DNA from: an uncultured Collinsella sp.
GTDB taxonomy: Bacteria > Actinomycetota > Coriobacteriia > Coriobacteriales > Coriobacteriaceae
Assembly (NCBI GenBank): GCA_900544755.1
Contig: UQWQ01000047.1
Coordinates: 1-17,059 of the forward strand
Length of the DNA: 17,059 nucleotides
Direction: 5' to 3'
Below the pieces are notes generated by a model. The model was not told the origin of the DNA and did no database searches. It saw only the letters and a program-made list of their open reading frames with translations. Below are positions 1-6,798 of this stretch, in pieces (positions within the stretch are counted from its first letter, which is position 1; every line of letters starts with the position of its first letter). Both the position numbers and the translations under genes were made by a program.

Positions 1-832
<832 letters not shown>

Positions 833-879
833 GCGGATCCTTTCTTGCATTGAGTGCATTACGTCGTTGTAACCGCACT

Positions 880-885
880 ATTGTA
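880..885 (-). promoter_or_regulatory. Possible -10 box for prfC
   Basis: Read on the minus strand this is TACAAT, about 48 bp upstream of the prfC start and within a less GC-rich patch. No convincing -35 hexamer is visible at the right distance, so this is only a suggestion. Confidence 0.25.
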
Positions 886-970
886 GCCGCGAAATCCCGC
901 CATAGGGCACCTATCAGGACAAATTCATCAGCCGATCTCGCTGTGCACCGGGCAGCCGTCTCAAGGACTG

Positions 971-1025
971 TCTCGATCTGTAACAGATAGCCGCCAAAAT
1001 CGACTCCAGATGTTACAGATCGAGA
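971..1025. repeat. 15-bp perfect inverted repeat with 25-bp spacer
   Basis: The left arm TCTCGATCTGTAACA (971-985) is the exact reverse complement of the right arm TGTTACAGATCGAGA (1011-1025). The arms are separated by 25 bp and do not extend in either direction. It lies between two divergent genes, about 140 bp upstream of prfC and 38 bp before the GntR -35, and there is no T-tract. It is therefore unlikely to be an intrinsic terminator. It may be a binding site for a dimeric regulator or a cruciform-forming element; its role is unknown. Confidence 0.6.
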
Positions 1026-1062
1026 TAAACGAACGAAGGGACAGACGAGCCCACATTTCCTC

Positions 1063-1092
1063 TTGCATAACTGTGCATAGTGTATATATACT
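1063..1092 (+). promoter_or_regulatory. Candidate promoter of the GntR-ABC operon
   Basis: A TTGCAT hexamer (1063-1068) is followed after 18 bp by TATACT (1087-1092), close to the sigma-70/SigA consensus. This places transcription start near 1099, about 40 bp before the GTG start of the GntR gene. An imperfect 22-bp palindrome overlaps the -10 element, as expected for a repressed promoter. Confidence 0.6.
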
Positions 1093-1096
1093 GTGC
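1075..1096. promoter_or_regulatory. Candidate GntR operator (22-bp near-palindrome)
   Basis: The sequence is symmetric about 1085/1086 at 9 of 11 base pairs (outer GCA/TGC, inner AG-T/A-CT, core TATA). It covers the -10 region of the promoter directly upstream of a YtrA-type GntR gene. YtrA-type regulators commonly repress their own operons from such AT-rich palindromes, so autoregulation is the natural inference. Confidence 0.5.
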
Positions 1097-1108
1097 TTAC
1101 CGGTTATA

Positions 1109-1118
1109 TACACGTGTA
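1109..1118. promoter_or_regulatory. Second palindrome TACACGTGTA
   Basis: A perfect 10-bp palindrome just downstream of the predicted transcription start and 22 bp before the GTG start. It could be a second repressor site that works with the palindrome over the -10 box. There is no direct evidence for binding. Confidence 0.35.
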
Positions 1119-1140
1119 GCCCAACAGCTAAGGAGCCGCT

Positions 1141-1521
1141 GTGGACATTATCCTATCCAATTCGAGCGACAAGCCCATCTATGAGCAGATCTCCTCGCAG
1201 GTCAAAGCGCAGATCCTTTCGGGCGCACTCGCTGCGGGAGCCAAACTACCCAGCATCCGTACGCTCGCGAGCGACCTCGGCGTGAGCGTCATCACCACCA
1301 AGCGCGCCTACGCCGACCTGGAGCAACTCGGCTTTATCTGCACCGTGCAGGGCAAGGGCTGCTTTGTCGCCGAGGGCAACCAGGAACTCTTGCGCGAAAA
1401 CCAGCTCTGCCATATCGAAGAGTTGCTTGCGCAGGCCGCTACGCAGGCCGAAAACCTGGGCGTCACGCGCGACAAATTGCACGAGATGCTCGACCTTGTA
1501 GCCCCCGAAACCATGCAGTAG
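1141..1521 (+). CDS. GntR-family transcriptional regulator, YtrA type
   Basis: 126-residue cytosolic DNA-binding protein. Residues about 9-77 form the GntR winged helix: PIYEQISSQVKAQILSG, then AGAKLPSIRTLASDLGVS, then TTKRAYADLEQLGF and the wing QGKGCFV. The rest is a short helical tail without the large ligand domain of FadR or HutC types, which matches the YtrA subfamily in both length and layout. The GTG start follows AAGGAG with a 5-base gap. It is the first gene of an operon with an ABC transporter, the classic YtrA/YhcF arrangement, where the regulator represses the transporter until an inducer (often cell-envelope stress or an antibiotic) is present. The inducer here cannot be read from sequence. 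Confidence 0.92.
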   Translation: MDIILSNSSDKPIYEQISSQVKAQILSGALAAGAKLPSIRTLASDLGVSVITTKRAYADLEQLGFICTVQGKGCFVAEGNQELLRENQLCHIEELLAQAATQAENLGVTRDKLHEMLDLVAPETMQ

Positions 1522-1544
1522 CCATCTGCAAGAAAGGCTATACC

Positions 1545-2426
1545 ATGCAAAACCTTTTAGAACTCAAGGGCATCTCACGCCGTGTGAGCGACCGTTTTTC
1601 GCTGCGTGATGTCACGCTCGCTGTGGAGCCCGGCCAGATCGTTGGCTTTGTGGGCGCAAACGGCGCCGGCAAGACAACGACCACTCGTGCCGCGCTCGGG
1701 CTTATAAAGCTCGATGCCGGCGAGGTGCATCTGTTTGGACAGCACTGCAACGCCAACGCGCCCGGCGAGGCACAGCGTCACCTGCGCTCCCGCGTCGGTC
1801 TTGTCCTGGACACGTGTCCTTTCCCCTCCACGCTCAAGGTAGGCCAGATCGAGAGGCTCGTAGGCCCGGCGTACCCCACGTGGAGTAGCGAAACGTTCGC
1901 CAGATTTATCGACCGATTTGGCCTTGATCCCAAAGCCAAGGTCAAAGACCTCTCCCGCGGCATGGGCATGAAGCTGCAGCTCGCCTGTGCGCTCAGCCAC
2001 AATGCCAAGCTACTCGTTTTGGACGAAGCCACCGCGGGCCTCGATCCCATGGCGCGCGAGGAACTACTCGATGAGCTGCTCGCCTTTGTTTCCGACGGCC
2101 AGCGCAGCGTGCTGCTCTCGAGCCACATTACGTCCGACCTCGATCGCACTGCCGACCGCGTCATCTGTATCGATAACGGCTCGATTGTGTTTGACCTGCC
2201 GCGCGAGGACATTACCGACCGCGCCGGCATCGCCCACTGTACCCAAGCACAGGCCGCCGAGCTTACGGCTTGCGTCGAAGGCGCCCGCGCCGCCCACCAC
2301 GCCTACAGCGTGGACGTGCTCGTGCCCAACCGTCGCGATACGCTCGAGGCCTTTCCCGAAATTCCCTGCGATCGGGCAACCATTGATGACTATCTGCGCC
2401 TCATGCTGAAAGGGGCTTCGAAATGA
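1545..2426 (+). CDS. ABC transporter ATP-binding protein (ABC-2 type exporter)
   Basis: 293-residue ATPase that should power the membrane protein encoded next. It has Walker A GANGAGKT (37-44), an ABC signature of the form LSRGM (136-140), Walker B LLVLDEATAGLDP (156-168) and the H-loop histidine in SSHIT (H194). The Q-loop region reads GLVLDTCPF, without a glutamine, as in some ABC-2 ATPases. The C-terminal 80 residues are a tail not involved in catalysis. The ATG follows AAGAAAGG, 23 bp after the GntR stop. The gene's last 4 bases overlap the permease start (ATGA), so the two are probably translationally coupled. Substrate unknown; YtrA/YhcGH-like systems are linked to antimicrobial peptide or envelope stress. 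Confidence 0.93.
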   Translation: MQNLLELKGISRRVSDRFSLRDVTLAVEPGQIVGFVGANGAGKTTTTRAALGLIKLDAGEVHLFGQHCNANAPGEAQRHLRSRVGLVLDTCPFPSTLKVGQIERLVGPAYPTWSSETFARFIDRFGLDPKAKVKDLSRGMGMKLQLACALSHNAKLLVLDEATAGLDPMAREELLDELLAFVSDGQRSVLLSSHITSDLDRTADRVICIDNGSIVFDLPREDITDRAGIAHCTQAQAAELTACVEGARAAHHAYSVDVLVPNRRDTLEAFPEIPCDRATIDDYLRLMLKGASK

Positions 2427-3121
2427 AACGCGCCTTTATGTCCGAGCTCGCCATCGTTCGCACGCTTATCCCGAGTATCGCGGGCGTCGGCCTGTTCATA
2501 TTCGTCGTGCTGACCCTCGCCAACGCATCGGATGGCGATTCCGGCATGAGCGCCGGCGCCTGCGCGGTCAGTGCCATGTCGCCCATCATGGTTATGAGCT
2601 CGCTGGCCGGCTTCGACAATCAAAACGGATGGGAACGTTATCGGGCAACGCTGCCCCTCTCGCGCAAAGACATCATCTGTGCACGCTACCTGAGCATCTT
2701 TGTCTTCTCGGCTGTCATGGCGTGCGCCGCCGCGCTTCTGTGCATCGTCTCTATCCCGCTCTTCAACAGCGCGGGTATCCCCTCGACGAGACAGATCGTC
2801 TTTGAGACCACAATAGCCTCCGCCGCATCGATGCTTATCTCCCTCATGATGGTGTTTTTGGCACAGCCGCTGTTCTTTCGATTTGGACACATGGAGGCGC
2901 TGCGCCTATCCGTTGCCCTGTTTGCCCTGCTCGGGTGCCTTGCCATGGCCACGCTGAGCTCCTCCAACCCCATCAGCAACGGGCTCATGTCGATTGCCGG
3001 GGCGAACCCCGATTCTGCCGTCCTCGGCTGCCTGTGCGCAGGAATTGCCGTACTGGCCCTCGTGCTCTTTGCACTGAGTTGCGCCATCAGTACCAAGGTC
3101 TATCGAGCACGCGACCTGTAG
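2423..3121 (+). CDS. ABC-2 type permease, membrane subunit
   Basis: 232-residue membrane protein with about six hydrophobic segments (roughly 14-35, 50-65, 90-112, 130-152, 160-177 and 200-222). The cytoplasmic stretch NQNGWERYRATLPLSRKDII (about 67-86) is the conserved region of the ABC2_membrane_5-type permease family, where E..YR.TLPLSRK precedes a membrane segment. The start overlaps the ATPase stop by 4 bp, which supports a single complex of two ATPases and two permeases. It is the third gene of the GntR operon. Confidence 0.85.
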   Translation: MKRAFMSELAIVRTLIPSIAGVGLFIFVVLTLANASDGDSGMSAGACAVSAMSPIMVMSSLAGFDNQNGWERYRATLPLSRKDIICARYLSIFVFSAVMACAAALLCIVSIPLFNSAGIPSTRQIVFETTIASAASMLISLMMVFLAQPLFFRFGHMEALRLSVALFALLGCLAMATLSSSNPISNGLMSIAGANPDSAVLGCLCAGIAVLALVLFALSCAISTKVYRARDL

Positions 3122-3144
3122 GCAAGCGCGGTATCATCGGGCAT

Positions 3145-3170
3145 GCGCCGCAGATCTGGCGCGGTCTTTT
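3145..3170 (+). terminator. Weak hairpin with T-run after the ABC permease
   Basis: GCGCC (3145-3149) can pair with GGCGC (3158-3162) around an 8-base loop, followed by GGTCTTTT. The stem is only 5 bp and the next gene's ribosome site follows at once, so it could be a leaky attenuator between the ABC genes and the DMT transporter, or chance. Confidence 0.25.
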
Positions 3171-3189
3171 ATGAGGAGGCGCTCAACCC

Positions 3190-4065
3190 GTGTCGTGGGT
3201 TACAGCAGCATTTGCATCAGCTTTCTTTGCCGGCATCACATCCATTTTGGCCAAATGCGGCATCAGGCACACCGACTCCGACGTTGCAACCGCCATCCGT
3301 ACTTGCGTGGTGCTCGTATTTGCCTGGGCAATGGCGGGCATTTCTGGATCCATCGGAGCAATCGGCGCCATTCCCGCCAAAGCCTGGCTATTCCTCACCC
3401 TCTCGGGACTCGCCACCGGCGCCTCGTGGATCTGTTACTTTAAGGCGCTCAGCATCGGAGACGTCAACAAGGTTGTACCCGTCGACAAGATGAGCACCGT
3501 GCTCGCCGTGCTGATCGCCATAGTGCTTTTTGGTGAGACAGGCAACCTGGCGGTCAAGCTCGTGGGAACCGCAGTTATCACGCTCGGCACGTTTTTGATG
3601 ATCGAGAAAAAGCAGTCCGTCGGCGCAGAGCAAAAGCAAGACCGAGCCTGGCTCGCTTACGCCCTCGGCGCCGCCGTGTTCGCGGCACTCACCTCCGTCC
3701 TCGCCAAGATCGGCATCGAAGGTGTCGAGTCAAACCTGGCCACGGCAATCCGCACCTGTGTGGTACTTGTTATGGCATGGGCAATCGTGGCTGCCAAGGG
3801 AAAGCTGGAGCAGGTCGCGCGCATTGACCCGCGCGAACTCGCATTTCTTGCGGCATCGGGCATTGCGACCGGCGCGTCGTGGCTGCTGTACTACTACGCC
3901 ATCGCTGCAGGCCAGGTGAGCGTCGTCGTGCAAATCGACAAACTATCGATTGTCGTATCGGTGCTGTTCGCACGACTGGCCTTCAACGAAAAGCTGTCGC
4001 ATCGAAGCGCCATCGGCCTTTTCCTCATCGTGCTGGGCACCGCCGCGCTCGCGATTTGGAAGTAG
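3190..4065 (+). CDS. EamA/DMT-family transporter with two near-duplicate halves
   Basis: 291-residue integral membrane protein with about ten hydrophobic segments. It belongs to the EamA branch of the drug/metabolite transporter superfamily, which exports or exchanges small metabolites; the substrate is unknown. Each half carries the same marks: ILAK-GI / VLAK-GI, ATAIRTCVVLV.AWA (from residue 33 and again from 184), a G.ATGASW motif, and a conserved VDK/IDK-(M/L)S stretch. Residues 147 onward form the second EamA unit. The GTG start follows AGGAGG with a 10-base gap. The gene lies 68 bp after the ABC permease in the same direction and may be co-transcribed with it. No clear terminator follows before the convergent ClC gene. 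Confidence 0.88.
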   Translation: MSWVTAAFASAFFAGITSILAKCGIRHTDSDVATAIRTCVVLVFAWAMAGISGSIGAIGAIPAKAWLFLTLSGLATGASWICYFKALSIGDVNKVVPVDKMSTVLAVLIAIVLFGETGNLAVKLVGTAVITLGTFLMIEKKQSVGAEQKQDRAWLAYALGAAVFAALTSVLAKIGIEGVESNLATAIRTCVVLVMAWAIVAAKGKLEQVARIDPRELAFLAASGIATGASWLLYYYAIAAGQVSVVVQIDKLSIVVSVLFARLAFNEKLSHRSAIGLFLIVLGTAALAIWK

Positions 4066-4159
4066 CGTCGGTGCCAGGCGAGATTCAGTCCACCCGCAAA
4101 TCCGTGACACAGCGCCCACACCGGGCTTGAGATGTTTGTATTGCCCGCGCGCTACCGTG

Positions 4160-5464
4160 CTACTTGCGCAGCGGCTTGGGCAGCGGAATGCCCGCCGCGA
4201 TGACGGCGGCGATGATCATGCAAACGATACCCTTGAGCGGGAAGCACATGAGCAGCAGGCCCACGACCATGACGGGCTGACGCATGACCGCGCCCATCGT
4301 CGAGGCCGTGCAGACGGCGACGCAAAAGACCGGATCGGCGCCGGTGAGGATGGCAAGGCCATAGCCCAGGCTCACACCCGAGAAGATAACCGGGAAGAAG
4401 TGGCCGCCGCGCCAACCAAGGTTGATGAGGGCGGGCGTCAGCATAGCCTTAACAAGACCAGTCGCGATAAGCACGCCGGCGGGAATGGTCAGATAGGTCT
4501 CCATGAGCACGTCGGCTTGGGTCTCGCCGGCAAACATGGTGTAGGGCAGGACCGTGCCACAGATGGCGAGCGCCAGACCGGCTAGCATGGCCTTGACGAC
4601 AGGGCGCTCCCCTATGGCATGGGACAGTGCCTCGCTTGCATGCTCAGAGACAAAGTACAGCCAGCCGCAGGCCGTACCAATGAGTGCCAGGGGAATGAGC
4701 CAGGCAAGCTCAAGGTTGCCCACCTGGGCAGCCTCGAACCTCGGCATACCCATACCGCCGCCCATGAGCTGGCCGAGCAGCAGATAGGTACCCAGGCCGC
4801 CGGCAATTGCGATGCCGTAGACCACGGTCTTTTGCGCCTTGGGGAGCTTGATGGTGATCTCGTCGGACTCAGAGTCCTCGTCGTCGTTGGCGCCCTGGCC
4901 GTCGGCGCTACCGGCGAGCGGCGCCACAAAGCCAAAGACGGGCGCGGTGAAGAGCGCCGTCAGGGCAGCCTGGGTGCCCAGAAGCGTGAGCTGCCTAAAC
5001 TCGGCGCCAAAGTGACGCATGCGGTCGCCGACCCAGCTGCACAGACCCGCGATAACGCCGGTCAGGCCGGCCTCCGGTCCAATACTTCCGCCAAACAGCA
5101 GCGGCAGCAACGCCGCGAGCGAAAGCTTGCCCAGGTTGTCATACGGGTAGCGTCCGTCTTGTTTGACCTTGGCCATCACCTGGTTGAGGTCGTCGGTCTT
5201 GGTGCCCGTAAGCTTTTCGTACAGACCGATCAGCAGGCCGCCCAGCAGGCAGACGAAAAACGGGTACGGCAAAAAACCGAACGGACCGCTCGCGAGCTCG
5301 GGCGAAGCGACGCCCAGCATATGAGGGATCTCGGTCCATAGATAGTCGATACCGTGCTCCATCGCAAAGAAAAACAGCCAGACCGCGGCGCCCGCAAACG
5401 CACCGGTCACGACCACGCTCACTAAAAACAGCGCACGGTTTTTGGGTTTTGCAAGGTTATCCAT
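4160..5464 (-). CDS. ClC-family chloride channel/transporter
   Basis: 434-residue polytopic membrane protein of the voltage-gated chloride channel (ClC) superfamily, moving anions such as chloride across the cytoplasmic membrane. The core motif around GGSIGPEAGL (125-134) corresponds to the GREGP filter region, and LGWRGGHFFPVI (349-360) corresponds to the G.F.P filter motif of the second half. A hydrophilic acidic insert (about 187-202, rich in D, E and S) interrupts the membrane region near the middle. By eye the position of the gating glutamate in GREGP is isoleucine here, which suggests a channel-like or YfeO-like subfamily. The ATG follows GGGAGGT. It is the last gene of the minus-strand block after the potassium channel and the LOG gene; the gap to the LOG gene is 125 bp. 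Confidence 0.88.
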   Translation of the reverse strand: MDNLAKPKNRALFLVSVVVTGAFAGAAVWLFFFAMEHGIDYLWTEIPHMLGVASPELASGPFGFLPYPFFVCLLGGLLIGLYEKLTGTKTDDLNQVMAKVKQDGRYPYDNLGKLSLAALLPLLFGGSIGPEAGLTGVIAGLCSWVGDRMRHFGAEFRQLTLLGTQAALTALFTAPVFGFVAPLAGSADGQGANDDEDSESDEITIKLPKAQKTVVYGIAIAGGLGTYLLLGQLMGGGMGMPRFEAAQVGNLELAWLIPLALIGTACGWLYFVSEHASEALSHAIGERPVVKAMLAGLALAICGTVLPYTMFAGETQADVLMETYLTIPAGVLIATGLVKAMLTPALINLGWRGGHFFPVIFSGVSLGYGLAILTGADPVFCVAVCTASTMGAVMRQPVMVVGLLLMCFPLKGIVCMIIAAVIAAGIPLPKPLRK

Positions 5465-5589
5465 CGGGACCTCCCGTGGTCAAATCGACAAAGATACGTT
5501 TTATTGTAGGACGAGCAGGCCTCGGGCGGGCTAACCATCTACGCCGCGAACGGTGCCGTTGGGTGCCGCACGAGCGATGAGCCTAAGGC

Positions 5590-6123
5590 TTAGGCGCCGA
5601 TAATCGATGCGATTTGACGCAGGTCGTCGGCAAAGTAGATGCCGGTCTGGCGCTGCGGGCTCGATAGGCCCTTGTCGATCATGCGCCCGAGCAGCGACTT
5701 AAGATCGTTGTAGTAGCCCCCGAGGTTGTACAGGATGCACGGCGCATCGAGATGCCCCAACGACACGGCGGACATGACCTCGGCAATCTCCTCGAGCGTG
5801 CCCGTACCGCCCGGGAAGGCGATGAACGCGTCGCCGAGCTCGATCATCTTGGCCTTACGCTCGGCCATGTCACTCGTCACGATGAGATCGTCAATACCGT
5901 CGTGTTGAAACTCTGCCTCGATAAAAAAGCTCGGCTCAACGCCCGTCACATGCCCGCCAGCATTGAGCACGCTATCGGCAAGCGCGCCCATCAGGCCCGA
6001 CTTGGAGCCGCCGTATACCAGCGCGTGGCCGTTGGAGCCAATCCACGTGCCGAGCTCTCGCACTGCAGGCAGAAACGCCGGGTCGTTGCCGACGCTCGCG
6101 CCCAGGTATACCGTGATATTCAT
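5590..6123 (-). CDS. LOG family (TIGR00730) Rossmann-fold protein
   Basis: 177-residue cytosolic protein. It has the family motifs GGSKSGLMG (38-46), MAERK (86-90) and PGGTGTLEE (104-112). The last two line the nucleotide site of cytokinin riboside 5'-monophosphate phosphoribohydrolases (LOG), which split AMP-like nucleotides into base and ribose 5-phosphate. Many bacterial members have been given the name lysine decarboxylase, which is misleading. Length and motif order match the short bacterial YvdD-type proteins. The ATG follows GAGGGGGA and lies 36 bp after the potassium-channel stop, so co-transcription is likely. The natural substrate in this organism is unknown. Confidence 0.9.
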   Translation of the reverse strand: MNITVYLGASVGNDPAFLPAVRELGTWIGSNGHALVYGGSKSGLMGALADSVLNAGGHVTGVEPSFFIEAEFQHDGIDDLIVTSDMAERKAKMIELGDAFIAFPGGTGTLEEIAEVMSAVSLGHLDAPCILYNLGGYYNDLKSLLGRMIDKGLSSPQRQTGIYFADDLRQIASIIGA

Positions 6124-6159
6124 ATTCAGTCCCCCTCGTCGTGACGCGCGTCGCCCGTT

Positions 6160-6585
6160 CTAGCGTTGGCGTCGGCGATATTCGCGCACACGGCGCGACA
6201 GGTCGGCGAGCTCGTCACGATCGAGCTCTTCCAAATGCTCGAGATCGTCCATAAAGCGCGCCATGGTGTCCTTTTGACGCATCTTGATGAGCGTGTTGCA
6301 GTAGTTCACCGCCACGCCCGTGAGCATGGCGATGTAGAAGATGCTGATGACGCTCAAAACGACGGTGATAGCGCGGGCAACCGGCGTCTCGGCCGGGATA
6401 TCACCGAAGCCGATCGTCGATACGGTCTCAAAGCTAAACCAGAGGCCGTCGCCAAACGTGAGGGTCGTGGGCTCGGACAGCCAGACGGCCGTCGAGCACA
6501 GCAGATAGAAGACGAGAAACAGGCCCGTGATGCGCGCAAAGCCAGCCTGGCGCAACACGTCAGCAAGCGTCCTCAACTTGTTCAT
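6160..6585 (-). CDS. Two-TM potassium channel (Ion_trans_2)
   Basis: 141-residue membrane protein with the minimal pore layout: TM1 (about 18-36), a pore helix (46-56), the selectivity filter TVSTIGFGD (54-62, a GFGD variant of TxGYGD) and TM2 (about 72-95). A charged, probably helical C-terminal tail (100-141) is rich in D, E and R. There is no RCK/TrkA-N domain, so it is not gated by a fused nucleotide-binding ring. I chose the ATG at 6585 because AGAGG precedes it. The frame stays open to 6690 but would run into the inverted repeat and has no ribosome site there. It is the first gene of the channel-LOG-ClC block. Confidence 0.87.
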   Translation of the reverse strand: MNKLRTLADVLRQAGFARITGLFLVFYLLCSTAVWLSEPTTLTFGDGLWFSFETVSTIGFGDIPAETPVARAITVVLSVISIFYIAMLTGVAVNYCNTLIKMRQKDTMARFMDDLEHLEELDRDELADLSRRVREYRRRQR

Positions 6586-6656
6586 CGCGACCTCTTTTCC
6601 CAGACGCCCAATCACATTCGCTCGGTATTGTCCCACGCCTCCCCCGCAAACGGAAC

Positions 6657-6712
6657 TAGTCATTGGGGACGTTCTTAAATGACTAGTCAAACAAGAACGT
6701 CCCCAATGACTA
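6657..6712. repeat. REP/BIME-like 20-bp inverted repeat
   Basis: The left arm (6657-6676, with core CATTGGGGACGTTCTT) and the right arm (6693-6712, with core AAGAACGTCCCCAATG) are exact reverse complements over 20 bp. The 16-bp spacer contains the perfect palindrome TGACTAGTCA (6680-6689). Within the left half AGTCATT (6658-6664) can also pair with AATGACT (6678-6684). The element lies between divergent genes (potassium channel and hybrid kinase), where no terminator is expected. A 30-bp part recurs at 16847-16876 with one mismatch. This looks like a dispersed non-autonomous repeat of the REP/BIME kind. Confidence 0.75.
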
Positions 6713-6763
6713 CCTGACCGTTTTGCGGTGCGGTGGCTGAGTGGGCAGGTTGAGCTGGTATCC

Positions 6764-6775
6764 TTATGTGATACT
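6764..6775 (+). promoter_or_regulatory. Possible extended -10 promoter of the hybrid kinase gene
   Basis: TGTGATACT (6767-6775) reads as an extended -10 element 23 bp before the GTG start. A recognisable -35 is lacking at the standard spacing (TTGAGC at 6750 is only 14 bp away). Tentative. Confidence 0.3.
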
Positions 6776-6798
6776 GTCTCGACTCGATAGGATTACAT

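Larger units (their letters stand above)
833..1140. other. 308-bp divergent intergenic region, no gene
   Basis: This region separates prfC (minus) from the GntR operon (plus). I find no credible coding sequence; short open frames here lack ribosome sites and recognisable protein character. It holds a 15-bp inverted repeat in its middle, the candidate promoter and two palindromes next to the GntR gene, and a possible prfC -10 box, each listed separately. Confidence 0.7.

Noticed and set aside
4122..4147. Possible terminator between the DMT and ClC genes
   Set aside because: CGGGC and GCCCG are only 5-bp arms around a 16-base loop with no T-tract.
4619..5341. Plus-strand open frame inside the ClC gene
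   Set aside because: Antisense shadow of a clear membrane-protein gene, with no ribosome site and no domain.
5581..5595. Small hairpin GCCTAA-GGC-TTAGGC at the LOG stop codon
   Set aside because: The stem is 6 bp with no T-run after it on the minus strand; it is too short to support as a terminator.
6586..6690. Longer N-terminus of the potassium channel
   Set aside because: The extra codons run through the inverted repeat and have no ribosome site; the ATG at 6585 has one and gives a normal TM1 position.
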